From the NCBI GenBank assembly GCA_002281555.1, contig NCGJ01000002.1, positions 62,001 through 126,000 on the forward strand: a stretch of 64,000 nt of DNA. Reading direction: 5' to 3'. The notes under the pieces are model-generated. The model was not told the origin of the DNA, made no database searches, and was given only the letters and a program-made list of their open reading frames with translations. Position numbers and translations under genes: made by a program. Every line of letters starts with the position of its first letter. Positions within the stretch are counted from its first letter, which is position 1. This stretch comes from Hydrogenophilales bacterium 28-61-23 (GTDB lineage Bacteria > Pseudomonadota > Gammaproteobacteria > Burkholderiales > Thiobacillaceae). This document shows positions 19,190-30,688 of this stretch, one piece after another.

Positions 19190-19233
19190 GAAACGTCAGA
19201 GGTGCGCGCTATACCCGGCACCTCTGACGTTTC
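19190..19233. repeat. Perfect 16-bp inverted repeat in the prk leader
   Basis: GAAACGTCAGAGGTGC at 19190-19205 is exactly complementary to GCACCTCTGACGTTTC at 19218-19233, with a 12-base loop. It lies 35 bp upstream of the prk ATG, between the divergent prk and leuS genes. It may be a leader hairpin, an operator or another dispersed repeat. Confidence 0.7.
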
Positions 19234-19266
19234 ACTATTCAGCCCAAAATCGGCGGATGAGTATAA

Positions 19267-22053
<2,787 letters not shown>

Positions 22054-22062
22054 GAAACTGGC

Positions 22063-22563
22063 ATGAGACGTGACATTCTGAGAAACCTGTTCGGCCTGGC
22101 CGCCGTTATCGGCCTTGCATTCGCCCTCGCCGGCTGCGGCTTCCAGTTGCGCGGCCAGACCGCGTTGCCGTTCAGCGCCGCCTATGTCGTCGCGCCCGAG
22201 AATTCCAGGGTCGCCATCGCCTTGCGCGCCGCGCTGTCCAGCCAGAAAAAACTGGCGCCGGCGCCGGACGCCGCGCCGGTGCGTATCACGCTCGGCAAAG
22301 AGTCGTACAGCAAGAGCATCCTGGCCCTGTCCGGCGGCGGCAAGGTGCGCGAGTACCGTCTGGTCTATCGGGTTCAGCTCTCGGTAGCCAATGAATTCGG
22401 GCAAATCCTGGTCGAGCCGACCGAGATTCGACTCAGCAACGATTTCTCCTATTCCGATGCCCAGGTTCTGGCCAAGGAAGCGGAAGAAGTTTCGCTCAAT
22501 CGTTCGATGGAACAGGATGCGCTGCGCCAGATCCTGCGTCGCCTGTCCTACTTGAAGAACTGA
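22063..22563 (+). CDS. lptE: LPS-assembly lipoprotein LptE
   Basis: LptE plugs the LptD barrel and helps insert lipopolysaccharide in the outer membrane. The 166-residue protein has a lipoprotein signal with lipobox LAGC (Cys about 25), followed by GFQLRG, and a small alpha/beta domain. It sits in the conserved leuS-lptE-holA order, 9 bp after leuS. Confidence 0.93.
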   Translation: MRRDILRNLFGLAAVIGLAFALAGCGFQLRGQTALPFSAAYVVAPENSRVAIALRAALSSQKKLAPAPDAAPVRITLGKESYSKSILALSGGGKVREYRLVYRVQLSVANEFGQILVEPTEIRLSNDFSYSDAQVLAKEAEEVSLNRSMEQDALRQILRRLSYLKN

Positions 22564-22623
22564 TGGGCATGGATTGAGATTCCCCGAATCGTGAACGTCA
22601 TCATCCACGCCCATCTCCCTCAC

Positions 22624-22657
22624 CCCCAACCCCTCTCCCGCTTGCGGGAGAGGGGAG
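22624..22657. repeat. REP-like palindrome between lptE and holA
   Basis: The core is CCCCTCTCCCGC-TT-GCGGGAGAGGGG, a 12-bp perfect stem. It lies in the 125-bp space between lptE and holA and is the sister of the copy inside leuS. Confidence 0.85.
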
Positions 22658-22688
22658 CTTCGAGCGTCGCGCTGCGACGTACGCATTA

Positions 22689-23744
22689 ATGAAACTGCGC
22701 GGTGAGCAACTCGACGGCGCGCTGAAACGCGCGCTGTCGCCAATCTGGTTGGTCAGTGGCGACGAACCCCTGCTGACCGACGAGGCCGCCGCGCAGATAC
22801 GCGCCGCCGCGCGCGCGCAGGGCTATGCCGAACGCCAATCCTGGCAGGCCGAAACCCATTTCGACTGGCGCGGCTGGCTGGCCGGCTTCGACTCGCTGTC
22901 GCTGTTTTCCAGCCTGCGTCTGGTCGAATTGCGCCTGCCGACCGGCAAACCCGGCGTGGAAGGCGGCAAGACGCTGGAAGCCTGGGCCGCCAACCCGCCC
23001 GCCGACACGATTCTGCTGATTACGTCGCCGCGCCTCGACAAAGCCAGTTTGTCGACCAAATGGGCGACCGCCGTCGAACGCGCCGGCATGCTGGTGCAAA
23101 CCGCGCCGCCGCCGATCGAACGCTTGCCGGACTGGATCGGCGAACGGCTGGCTCGACACCATCTGAAAGCGAACGGAGAAATCCTGGCCTGGCTCGCCGC
23201 GCGGGTCGAAGGCAACCTGCTCGCCGCGCATCAGGAAATCGAAAAACTGTCCTTGCTGGCGCCACCCCGGCAGCCCGGCCAATCGGTGCAACTCTCGCTG
23301 CCCACCGTGCGCGCGGCGGTCGCCGATGTCGCGCGTTACGATGTCAGCGACCTTTCCGACGCCTTCCTGAAAGGCGACGCCGCCCGCTTTTGCCGCGTGC
23401 TCGACGGACTGCGAAACGAAGGCGAGGCCCTGGTGCTGATCATCACCGTGCTCGGCAACGAAATACGCACGCTGTACCGCATCGCTGCCGGACTGGCGCG
23501 GGGCCAGCGCATGCCCGCGCTGATGCAGGCGGCGCGGGTGTGGGACAGCAAACAGGCGCTGGTCGAACGCGCCCTCAAACGCGCCGGTCCCGAGAAACTT
23601 TCCTGGGCCATGCTCGGCCTGTCCCGCCTGGATCGCGCCGCCAAAGGCCTGCTGCGCGAAGATGCCTGGGATGAACTAAAACAACTGAGTCTGGCCCTGA
23701 TGAATCGTGCGCATTGTCAAACCCAGGCCCCCGCTTTTTTGTAG
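22689..23744 (+). CDS. holA: DNA polymerase III delta subunit
   Basis: HolA is the clamp-loader subunit that opens the beta clamp. Its 351 residues show the family start (MKLRGEQLDGALKRALSPIW then LVSGDEPLLTDEAAAQIR), the middle PPIERLPDWIGERL region and the C-terminal helical collar domain. The TAG stop is the first part of a dispersed repeat (GTAGGATGGGTTGAG at 23742 onward), so the last residues may not be native. It follows lptE as in most proteobacteria. Confidence 0.94.
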   Translation: MKLRGEQLDGALKRALSPIWLVSGDEPLLTDEAAAQIRAAARAQGYAERQSWQAETHFDWRGWLAGFDSLSLFSSLRLVELRLPTGKPGVEGGKTLEAWAANPPADTILLITSPRLDKASLSTKWATAVERAGMLVQTAPPPIERLPDWIGERLARHHLKANGEILAWLAARVEGNLLAAHQEIEKLSLLAPPRQPGQSVQLSLPTVRAAVADVARYDVSDLSDAFLKGDAARFCRVLDGLRNEGEALVLIITVLGNEIRTLYRIAAGLARGQRMPALMQAARVWDSKQALVERALKRAGPEKLSWAMLGLSRLDRAAKGLLREDAWDELKQLSLALMNRAHCQTQAPAFL

Positions 23745-23774
23745 GATGGGTTGAGTGCAGCGAAACCCATCATC
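23742..23774. repeat. Dispersed repeat at the holA stop codon
   Basis: GTAGGATGGGTTGAGTGCAG followed by CGAAACCCATC is one arm of the same element that forms the large inverted repeat at 47388-47475. It supplies the TAG of holA and ends 20 bp before the proA start. Confidence 0.8.
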
Positions 23775-23793
23775 GCAACACACGGAGCAACAC

Positions 23794-25179
23794 ATGGACA
23801 TCAAGACTTACATGCAAACCGTCGGCCAGCAGGCACGCGATGCCTCGCGTGCCGTCGCCCGCGCCGACACCAACCAGAAGAACCGCGCCCTGCTGGCGAT
23901 GGCTGACGCGATCGAACGCGATGCCGAAAAACTGCTCGCCGCCAATGCGCAGGACATGGATGCGGCGCGGGCACGCGGCCTAGAACCGGCCCTGCTCGAC
24001 CGCTTGGCACTGACCGGAAAAACGGTTGCCGGCATGGCCGAAGGCCTGCGCCAGATCGCCGCGCTGCCCGATCCGGTCGGCGAAATGGACGATCTCAAAT
24101 TCCGGCCCTCCGGCATCCAGGTTGGCAAGATGCGCGTTCCGCTCGGCGTCATCGGCATCATTTACGAGGCGCGTCCCAACGTCACCGCCGACGCCGCCGG
24201 GCTGTGCCTGAAGTCCGGCAACGCCGCCATCCTGCGCGGCGGTTCGGAAGCGCTGAACTCGAATCAAGCCATCGCCGCCTGCGTGCGTGAAGGCCTCGCC
24301 GCCGCCGGCTTGCCGGAAGCCGCCGTGCAGGTGATCGAAACCACCGACCGCGCCGCCGTCGGCGAACTCATCACGATGAAGGACTTCGTCGATGTCATCG
24401 TGCCGCGCGGCGGCAAAGGCCTGATCGAACGCATCTCCGGCGAAGCGCGCGTGCCGGTGATCAAGCATCTGCACGGCAACTGCCATGTCTATGTCGACGA
24501 CCGCGCCGATCCGGCAAAAGCATTGAATATCGTCGAAAACGCCAAGACCCAGCGCTACGGCACCTGCAACACCACCGAGTCGCTGCTCGTCGCGCGCGAA
24601 GTGGCTGCCGCCTCGCTGCCCAGCATCGGCGCGATGCTGGCCGGCAAAGGCGTCGAGTTGCGCTGTTGCCCGGAAACGCTGGCGATTCTGCAAAGCGCAG
24701 GCGTGGCCAATCTGAAAGCGGCCGTCGAAGCGGATTGGGAGGAGGAATACCTGGCTCCGATCATCGCCGTAAAAATAGTCGACGACCTCGACGAAGCGAT
24801 CAGCCACATCAACCGCCACGGTTCGCACCACACCGACGCTATCGTCACCGAAGACTACGGCCGCGCCCGCCGCTTCCTGCGCGAAGTCGATTCCGCCAGC
24901 GTCATGGTCAACGCCTCGACCCGCTTCGCCGACGGCTTCGAATACGGCCTGGGCGCGGAAATCGGCATCTCCACCGACAAGATCCACGCCCGCGGCCCGG
25001 TCGGCCTGGAAGGCCTGACCAGCCAGAAAAGGGCAAGGGAGATGCGGCAAGAAATACGGCGAGCCCCACTTCATCCGCCACCCTTCACCCTGCACGCCCC
25101 ATCGGCCTGCTCGGCGGCACTTTCGACCCGATCCACTACGGCCATCTGCGTCTGGCGGAGGAACTGGCCGAGGAGTTGA
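23794..25179 (+). CDS. proA: Glutamate-5-semialdehyde dehydrogenase, abnormal C-terminus
   Basis: ProA reduces gamma-glutamyl phosphate in proline synthesis. The family landmarks are present through residue 411: [35 protein letters not shown], the catalytic Cys in [13 protein letters not shown], and [20 protein letters not shown] with GLEGLTSQK. Relatives then end within about 10-12 residues. Here the frame continues for about 50 unrelated residues ([11 protein letters not shown] onward) and overlaps the nadD frame. I chose the ATG at 23794, which gives the conserved [11 protein letters not shown] and has GGAG upstream. The end looks like a deletion or frameshift. Confidence 0.9.
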   Translation: MDIKTYMQTVGQQARDASRAVARADTNQKNRALLAMADAIERDAEKLLAANAQDMDAARARGLEPALLDRLALTGKTVAGMAEGLRQIAALPDPVGEMDDLKFRPSGIQVGKMRVPLGVIGIIYEARPNVTADAAGLCLKSGNAAILRGGSEALNSNQAIAACVREGLAAAGLPEAAVQVIETTDRAAVGELITMKDFVDVIVPRGGKGLIERISGEARVPVIKHLHGNCHVYVDDRADPAKALNIVENAKTQRYGTCNTTESLLVAREVAAASLPSIGAMLAGKGVELRCCPETLAILQSAGVANLKAAVEADWEEEYLAPIIAVKIVDDLDEAISHINRHGSHHTDAIVTEDYGRARRFLREVDSASVMVNASTRFADGFEYGLGAEIGISTDKIHARGPVGLEGLTSQKRAREMRQEIRRAPLHPPPFTLHAPSACSAALSTRSTTAICVWRRNWPRS

Positions 25180-25754
25180 ACATCGGCCAAGTGCGCTTCA
25201 TTCCGGCCGGACACCCGCCGCATCGCGGCCAGCCGCGCGCCGCGGCGGCGCATCGGCTCGAAATGACGCGCTTGGCGGTGGCCGGAAATCCGCGCTTTGT
25301 GCTCGACAAACGCGAAATTGCCAGGGAAAGCGGCGCCGCCGGCCCGAGTTACAGCGTGGATACGCTGGCCGATTTACGCGCCGAACTGCCACCGCGAACG
25401 CCGTTGGTGCTGTTCATGGGCAGCGATGCCTTTCTCGGCCTGACCACCTGGCATCAATGGCGCCGGTTGTTCGACCTGGCGCATATTGCCGTCGCGCATC
25501 GACCGGGCTATTCGCTGGCAAGCTGGGAAGATGCCTTGCCCGATCCGCTGCGTACCCTGTTATCCACCCGCCGTTGCGATCAAGCCGCCGAACTCAAGGA
25601 AAAACCGGCCGGACTCGTTTTTCTGCATACCATCACCCAACTGGATATTTCCGCCAGCCAGATTCGCGACCGCGCCCTGCGCGGCAAGAGTTTGCGTTAC
25701 CTGTTGCCCGAATCCGTCATTGATTACATCCACGAGAACCACCTCTATGTCTGA
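25095..25754 (+). CDS. nadD: Nicotinate-nucleotide adenylyltransferase (start unclear)
   Basis: NadD joins nicotinate mononucleotide to AMP in NAD synthesis. The nucleotidyltransferase motifs are clear: [22 protein letters not shown] at the N-terminus (GTFDPIHxGH) and [20 protein letters not shown] near the end (ISxxxIR). No ATG, GTG or TTG lies in this frame near the expected start; the frame runs back through proA without a plausible start. The listed start is only where homology begins. A single base change between 25042 and 25100 would connect it to the ATG at 25042, which has AAGGGCAAGGGAG before it. The 3' end overlaps rsfS by 8 bp. Confidence 0.85.
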   Translation, partial: RPIGLLGGTFDPIHYGHLRLAEELAEELNIGQVRFIPAGHPPHRGQPRAAAAHRLEMTRLAVAGNPRFVLDKREIARESGAAGPSYSVDTLADLRAELPPRTPLVLFMGSDAFLGLTTWHQWRRLFDLAHIAVAHRPGYSLASWEDALPDPLRTLLSTRRCDQAAELKEKPAGLVFLHTITQLDISASQIRDRALRGKSLRYLLPESVIDYIHENHLYV

Positions 25755-26115
25755 AGCCATCAACACAACACACTCGACCGAACAACTGGTCAAAATCGCC
25801 ATCGCCGCGCTGGAGGACATCAAGGCCAAAGACATCACCGTGATGGATGTCAGCAAGCTGACCTCGATGTTCGACACCATGATCGTCGCCAGCGGCGATT
25901 CCACCCGCCAGGTCAAATCCCTGGCCGATAACGTTCAGAAGAAATTGAAGGAAGCCGGCGCCGAAATCATCGGCATGGAAGGCGAACAGGTCGGCGAATG
26001 GGTGCTGGTCGACGCCGGCGGCTTGGTGGTGCACGTCATGCACCCCGCCGTGCGTCTGCACTACAACCTGGAAGAACTCTGGGGCGCGGCGCGGAAAGCG
26101 CGCGCCAATCACTGA
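25747..26115 (+). CDS. rsfS: Ribosome silencing factor RsfS
   Basis: RsfS binds L14 on the large subunit and blocks joining of subunits in starvation. The 122-residue protein has DITVMDVSKLTSMFDTMIVA, STRQVKSLADNV and the end block WVLVDAGGLVVHVMHPAVR, all typical of the family. The ATG at 25747 overlaps the nadD stop, so they are probably translationally coupled. rlmH, which usually follows, is absent here. Confidence 0.95.
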   Translation: MSEAINTTHSTEQLVKIAIAALEDIKAKDITVMDVSKLTSMFDTMIVASGDSTRQVKSLADNVQKKLKEAGAEIIGMEGEQVGEWVLVDAGGLVVHVMHPAVRLHYNLEELWGAARKARANH

Positions 26116-26123
26116 GCGCGGCT

Positions 26124-26381
26124 TCAGCCGCGCGGATGCCGGTTCTGCAAAGCCTGCATCACGCTGGTCACCAAGGCCTCGATCTCATGGCCATTGAGGT
26201 CGGGACAAGCCACCTGCAGTTTGCTCATGGCCCGGTAAAGGCTGGTGCCATTGCGCGCTTCCGGGTTTTGCAACAACGGTTTGAGCAGGCCCAGCGCCAT
26301 ATCGAAGCGATCGCGCAACAACAGCTTGATTCTGCGTTCCGCCGGTTTTTCATGGGCGCACGCCATGCCGAGCCTATTCAT
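26124..26381 (-). CDS. Small hypothetical protein
   Basis: I do not recognise this protein. With the ATG at 26379-26381 it has 85 residues, is basic and helical (MNRLGMACAHEKPAERRIKL...), and has no signal peptide or membrane segment. This start has a GAGAAGAG ribosome site; the frame stays open to 26555, but the upstream part looks non-coding. It converges on rsfS with 8 bp between stops. Confidence 0.5.
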   Translation of the reverse strand: MNRLGMACAHEKPAERRIKLLLRDRFDMALGLLKPLLQNPEARNGTSLYRAMSKLQVACPDLNGHEIEALVTSVMQALQNRHPRG

Positions 26382-26668
26382 TTCTCTTCTCGCTCCATCC
26401 ATCGTTTTTGATTGCCGGGGCGTAGCCGCCAACCCGGTTAAATTGCATGCCCTTGCAAGCTGGTACGTTACAACCAGTTTTGGGAGGCGCGATTGTTCCC
26501 TGATTTCCAGACAAATCAACGGCTTCACGATATTTTCTTGATGCCGATCAATCAAAACCCAATAACAGCGAAATTCAGCCCGTTTCGACCGCCACCTTCA
26601 TGCGCTTAATGTCCCTTTAAGCTGCGCGGGAAAAACTGTCGCCGTCACCACAATCCAAAGAGACGGCC

Positions 26669-27052
26669 ATGAAAAAACTTCTGTTTTCCCTCGCATTGCT
26701 TGCCACCCCGCCGGTTTTAGCCGCGGCCGGCGTCAGCGCCGAATTGCTGGCCGGATACCGCGCCGAAGCGGCCAAACCGTTCAGCGCGGCGCAGGGCGAA
26801 CAACTGTTCCGCGCCCGCCACGGCGATATCGGCTGCACGTCCTGCCATACCGACAACGCCAAATCCGCCGGCAAGCATGCCCAGACCGGCAAGTCGATCG
26901 AACCGCTGGCGCCGGCGGCCAACCCGAAGCGCCTGAGCGATCCGGCCAAGGTCGAAAAATGGTTCAAGCGCAATTGCAACGACGTCCTCAAGCGCGCCTG
27001 CACGGCCCAGGAAAAAGGCGATTTCGTCACCTATCTGGTGTCGATCAAATAA
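26669..27052 (+). CDS. SHP-like monoheme cytochrome c (DUF1924)
   Basis: This periplasmic c-type cytochrome has 127 residues, a signal peptide (MKKLLFSLALLATPPVLAAA) and one heme motif, CTSCHTD (about residue 52). The family (sphaeroides heme protein, SHP) binds an oxygen- or NO-reactive heme whose distal ligand is displaceable. The end block WFKRNCNDVLKRACTAQEKGD with two further Cys is typical. It is the first gene of a three-gene cytochrome cluster, 10 bp before the diheme cytochrome, whose homologue DHC is the known electron donor to SHP. Confidence 0.87.
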   Translation: MKKLLFSLALLATPPVLAAAGVSAELLAGYRAEAAKPFSAAQGEQLFRARHGDIGCTSCHTDNAKSAGKHAQTGKSIEPLAPAANPKRLSDPAKVEKWFKRNCNDVLKRACTAQEKGDFVTYLVSIK

Positions 27053-27062
27053 GGGGAATGCC

Positions 27063-27557
27063 ATGAAAACAACGATTTTTCTGATTGCCGCCGTCTCCAT
27101 CCTGGCTGGCGCCGCGCTCGCCGATGACCATGTCGGCCAATACGGCGGCGAGAGTCGCGCCAAGCCGCTACCCACATCGAAACCGAATGCAACCTGGCGG
27201 CAGGAATGCGGTTCTTGCCACATCGCCTACGCCCCCGGCCTGTTGCCGGCCGAATCCTGGCGCAAGGTGATGGCCGGACTGGACAAGCATTTCGGCAGCG
27301 ACGCCTCGCTGACAGCGCAAGAAAACAGAGCGATCACCGAATTCCTGGTCGACAACGCCGCCACCCGCTGGCGCACGCCCGGCGCACCATTGCGCATCAC
27401 CGAGACGGCCTGGTTCAAACGCCAACACGACGGCCATGAAATCCGGCCCGAGGTATGGAAACGCGCGTCGGTAAAAAGCCCGGCCAACTGCGCCGCCTGC
27501 CACCCGGGCGCGGACAAGGGCGATTTCGAAGAAGACCGCATCCGCATCCCGCGCTGA
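27063..27557 (+). CDS. Diheme cytochrome c (DHC family)
   Basis: This 164-residue exported protein has a signal peptide (MKTTIFLIAAVSILAGAALA) and two heme motifs: CGSCH early (about residue 50) and CAACH near the end (about 147). The spacing and the flanking W-R-x-E-C-G-S-C-H and A-P-G-L-L-P-A-x-S-W text match the DHC family, the partner of SHP. It lies between the SHP-like gene and the b561 fusion gene, 3 bp before the latter. Confidence 0.88.
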   Translation: MKTTIFLIAAVSILAGAALADDHVGQYGGESRAKPLPTSKPNATWRQECGSCHIAYAPGLLPAESWRKVMAGLDKHFGSDASLTAQENRAITEFLVDNAATRWRTPGAPLRITETAWFKRQHDGHEIRPEVWKRASVKSPANCAACHPGADKGDFEEDRIRIPR

Positions 27558-27560
27558 TCG

Positions 27561-28697
27561 GTGACGGCCATGAAATCGCTGCTGATCTGGGATCTGCCCA
27601 CCCGTCTGTTCCACTGGCTGTTCGCCGCCAGCTTCACCGGGGCCTGGCTGACGGCCGAATCCGACGCCTGGCTGGGCGTGCATATCGGCCTGGGCTATCT
27701 GATGCTCGGGCTGATCAGCTTCCGGCTGGTCTGGGGTTTCGCTGGCGGGCATTACGCGCGTTTCACCAATTTCCTGTTCAGCCCGATGCAAGGCTGGCGC
27801 TACCTGCGCCAAACGCTCAAAAGACAGGCGGCGCGCCATCTCGGCCACAACCCGGCCGGCAGTCAGGCGGTTTATCTGTTGCTCGCGCTTGGCTTGGTCG
27901 TGGGTCTTTCCGGCCTGTTCGCGCAGGGCGGCGAGGAACAACAAGGCGTCGCCGCGAGCCTGCTAGGCTACGACCTGGGCCATGCCCTCAAGCAAGTTCA
28001 TGAAGTCCTGGCCACGCTGATGTTGCTGCTGGTGTTCGGCCATATCGCCGGGGTCGTGCTGGAAAGCCGGGCGCATCGCGAAAATCTGGCGCGCGGCATG
28101 GTGACGGGCTACAAACAGGGGCCGGATGACGCGCCCGTGTCACGCCGGCATGGTCTGATTGGCGGACTCGTTTTGTTGGGCGCGGCCGGTTTTTCCGCTT
28201 GGTGGTTCCAATATGCGGCCGAAGCGACGCTGGACAGACTGGCCGGGCGCGGCAACGCGACAGCCGTCGCCTTTGTCGGCAAACCCCTCGCCGGCAACGC
28301 CACCTGGCGCGAGGAATGCGGCAGTTGCCATCTGGATTTCCATCCCGGCCTGTTGCCCGCGCGTTCCTGGCAAAAACTGTTCGCCGGGCAGAGCCGGCAT
28401 TTCGGCGACGACCTCGGCCTGGATGCCGCCACCGGCAAGACCCTGCTGGCTTTCGCGCTGGAAAACGCGGCCGACCATCAGCGCAGCGAAGCGGCCTGGA
28501 AGATCGACCGTTCGATCAAGCCGGACGAAGCGCCTTTGCGCATCACCGAAACGCCGTATTGGCTGAACAAGCACCGCGAGATCGAAGCCGCCGTCTGGCG
28601 TTCGTCCAAAGTGCTTGCGAAAGCCAACTGCGCCGCCTGCCACCTGGATGCGCAAGCCGGTACGTTTGAAGACGCGGCGATGAGACTGCCGAAATAA
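27561..28697 (+). CDS. Cytochrome b561-type membrane protein fused to a diheme cytochrome c
   Basis: A two-part protein of 378 residues. Residues 1-220 form a four- to five-helix cytochrome b561 domain with His in TRLFHWLFAAS, GVHIGLGYL, KQVHEVL and VFGHIAG, the likely heme-b ligands. After a final membrane segment (about 196-213) comes a complete DHC-like domain with CGSCH and CAACH, clearly similar to the protein encoded just upstream (ATWREECGSCH ... PGLLPARSW). Quinol-type electrons could thus pass from b hemes to c hemes within one chain and on to DHC and SHP. The usual arrangement has a separate b561 gene, so the fusion is notable. The start may be MKSLLIW, four codons in. Confidence 0.88.
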   Translation: MTAMKSLLIWDLPTRLFHWLFAASFTGAWLTAESDAWLGVHIGLGYLMLGLISFRLVWGFAGGHYARFTNFLFSPMQGWRYLRQTLKRQAARHLGHNPAGSQAVYLLLALGLVVGLSGLFAQGGEEQQGVAASLLGYDLGHALKQVHEVLATLMLLLVFGHIAGVVLESRAHRENLARGMVTGYKQGPDDAPVSRRHGLIGGLVLLGAAGFSAWWFQYAAEATLDRLAGRGNATAVAFVGKPLAGNATWREECGSCHLDFHPGLLPARSWQKLFAGQSRHFGDDLGLDAATGKTLLAFALENAADHQRSEAAWKIDRSIKPDEAPLRITETPYWLNKHREIEAAVWRSSKVLAKANCAACHLDAQAGTFEDAAMRLPK

Positions 28698-28909
28698 GCG
28701 GGGTACGGGATGGCTAGAAATGGGCATCCGAACATCAACACGCCGACAAATTTTTGCAGAAGAGGCGTTAAGGGCTGGTTAATAATCGGGGAGCAACTTG
28801 CCATCATCGACAAGGAAAGGAACGCAAAATGTCGCGACAGCCCAGGTTTGAGGCAAGCATGAAGAGCACACCATGACCAGTTCGAACGGTTCTCGGGGAC
28901 CTTAGAGAA
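28698..28909 (+). other. 212-bp gap between cytochrome clusters, tiny ORF
   Basis: I see no RNA or terminator hairpin here. One 15-codon frame (28829-28876) begins ATG after AAGGAAAGGAACG, a plausible ribosome site, and could be a leader peptide for the reductase operon. It has no similarity I recognise. Confidence 0.3.
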
Positions 28910-30109
28910 ATGACATCGCTCGCGCTGTTGCTCTGGATCGTGCTGGGTATCGTGCTGCAACTGGCGATCTATCTCGGCATCGGTTTCTGGCGTCATTGGC
29001 AGGATTACCAGGCCTTGCGCAGCCGGGCGACAGATCTGCCCGTGACTCGGGATACGCCGCCCGCAGAAGAGACCACCACCAACTGGCCAGGCTTCCGAAC
29101 CTTCCGGGTCGAACGCAAGGTCATTGAAGATGCCGCGCAATCGGTTTGCTCGTTTTATCTCGTGCCGGAAGACGGGCAGCCGTTGCCCCCCTTCCTGCCG
29201 GGGCAGTTTCTGACCTTTCGCCTTGATGTGCCGACGCACCATGACAACTACCGCATATCGATCAAACGGGTGCCTTCACCCCCGGGCAGCGACTATCCGC
29301 CGGGCCGTTCCTCCAGTTTCTTTCACGATCAGGTCGTGGTCGGTAGCCGCTTGCAGGTGCGCGCACCCGCTGGGCATTTCCATGTCGATCGCAGCGATGT
29401 CCCGGTGGTGCTGATCGCTGGCGGCATCGGCATCACGCCGATGCTGAGCATGCTGAACTGGAGCCTGGCTGAGCAACCTGGTCGTGAAGTCTGGTTGTTC
29501 TATGGCGTCCGCCATGGCCGCGAATTGGTGATGAAGACCCACCTCGAAGCCCTGGCTGCTGCACATCCGAACTTTCATCTGCGGCTGTGCTTCAGCGATC
29601 CGCTACTGGGGGATTTGGTGGAACACGACTTTCACCTCCGTGGCCGCGTCGATGTCAGCCTGCTGCGCGCGCAATTGCCGCTCAAGCCCTATCACTTCTA
29701 CATCTGTGGCCCGACCCCGATGATGGCTAGCCTGGTGTCGGCGCTGGAGGATTGGGGCGTGCCGGATGCGCACATCCACTTCGAGGCGTTCGGGCCGGCG
29801 TCGATCAAACGCAAAAACGCCACAACGACAGACCCGACACAAGCGACAGATAACGACATCGTGGTGACCTTCGCCCAGTCCGGCAAGCAACTGCCATGGC
29901 AACCTGGCACCGGCAGCCTGCTTGAATTTGCCGAGGCGAATGGCATTGCCGTCGATTTCGGCTGCCGCGCCGGTGGCTGTGGCACTTGCCAGACGACGAT
30001 CCGGCGGGGCGAGGTGTCCTACCGCCAGTCACCGGATTACGATCCGGAACCAGGCACCTGCCTGCTCTGCGTCTGCGTGCCGAAAACCAGCGTGACCCTG
30101 GAGGCATAA
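28910..30109 (+). CDS. FAD/NAD(P)-binding oxidoreductase with C-terminal 2Fe-2S ferredoxin domain
   Basis: This 399-residue electron-transfer enzyme has one N-terminal membrane segment (about residues 3-25). Next comes a ferredoxin-reductase FAD domain (about 70-165, FLPGQFLTFRLD and DNYRISIKRVP), a NAD(P)-binding domain (VVLIAGGIGITPMLSML and YHFYICGPTPMM), and a plant-type 2Fe-2S domain (CRAGGCGTC, then a distal CLLC). The plan resembles flavodoxin/ferredoxin-type reductases such as HCP or oxygenase reductases, but the membrane anchor and neighbours differ. The next two genes follow without gap, encoding a His-rich membrane protein and an eight-heme cytochrome, so it probably feeds NAD(P)H electrons into them. 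Confidence 0.87.
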   Translation: MTSLALLLWIVLGIVLQLAIYLGIGFWRHWQDYQALRSRATDLPVTRDTPPAEETTTNWPGFRTFRVERKVIEDAAQSVCSFYLVPEDGQPLPPFLPGQFLTFRLDVPTHHDNYRISIKRVPSPPGSDYPPGRSSSFFHDQVVVGSRLQVRAPAGHFHVDRSDVPVVLIAGGIGITPMLSMLNWSLAEQPGREVWLFYGVRHGRELVMKTHLEALAAAHPNFHLRLCFSDPLLGDLVEHDFHLRGRVDVSLLRAQLPLKPYHFYICGPTPMMASLVSALEDWGVPDAHIHFEAFGPASIKRKNATTTDPTQATDNDIVVTFAQSGKQLPWQPGTGSLLEFAEANGIAVDFGCRAGGCGTCQTTIRRGEVSYRQSPDYDPEPGTCLLCVCVPKTSVTLEA

Positions 30110-30688
30110 ATGACGACCTCGCTCTGGCGCCAACATATTCTGCCCTTCACTCTGCTGCTCGGTCTGCTGGCGGCCGCGACGCTGGCCGGCGACTATCTCC
30201 TGCATCGGCTCAACCTGGTATGGGTCGGCCGATATCTGGGCATACCTGGAACGATCCTGATCATCGGCTCGCTGGTCTATTCGCTGCGTAAGCGGAAATA
30301 CATCACGGCGGGCAATCCGAAAACCCTGTTGACCCTGCATGAGTTCGGCACCTGGTTCGGCTCGCTGATGGTGCTGATTCATGCCGGCATCCATTTCAAC
30401 GCCATCCTGCCCTGGCTGGCCACCCTGGCCATGGGGGTGAATGTGATCAGCGGCATGGTCGGCAAGCTGCTGCTCAAGCGTTCCCGTCTGCATGTACAGG
30501 GTCAGCGCGAGCACTTCCAGTTGCGCGGCGTGTCGCGCGCCGAGGTCGAACAGGCCGTGTTCTGGGATGCGGTGACGCTCGATGCCATGAACCAGTGGCG
30601 CAAGGTGCATATCCCGATCTTCATCGTCTTCGCGGTGCTGTCTCTCGGCCACATCGTCAGCATCTTCCTGTTCTGGGGCTGGATATGA
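30110..30688 (+). CDS. Integral membrane protein, possible b-type cytochrome
   Basis: This 192-residue protein has about five membrane helices. Several histidines lie in or next to them (LLTLHEFGTW, VLIHAGIHFN, KVHIPIF, SLGHIVS), in a pattern that could ligate two b hemes across the membrane. I do not recognise a named family. It starts directly after the reductase stop and its stop overlaps the start of the multiheme cytochrome (ATGA), so the three are one transcription and translation unit. A role as the membrane electron carrier between the reductase and the periplasmic hemes is inference. Confidence 0.75.
   Translation: MTTSLWRQHILPFTLLLGLLAAATLAGDYLLHRLNLVWVGRYLGIPGTILIIGSLVYSLRKRKYITAGNPKTLLTLHEFGTWFGSLMVLIHAGIHFNAILPWLATLAMGVNVISGMVGKLLLKRSRLHVQGQREHFQLRGVSRAEVEQAVFWDAVTLDAMNQWRKVHIPIFIVFAVLSLGHIVSIFLFWGWI

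Noticed and set aside
26382..26555. Extension of the small unknown gene to 26555
   Set aside because: The upstream codons lack coding character, and a ribosome site lies before the ATG at 26381.
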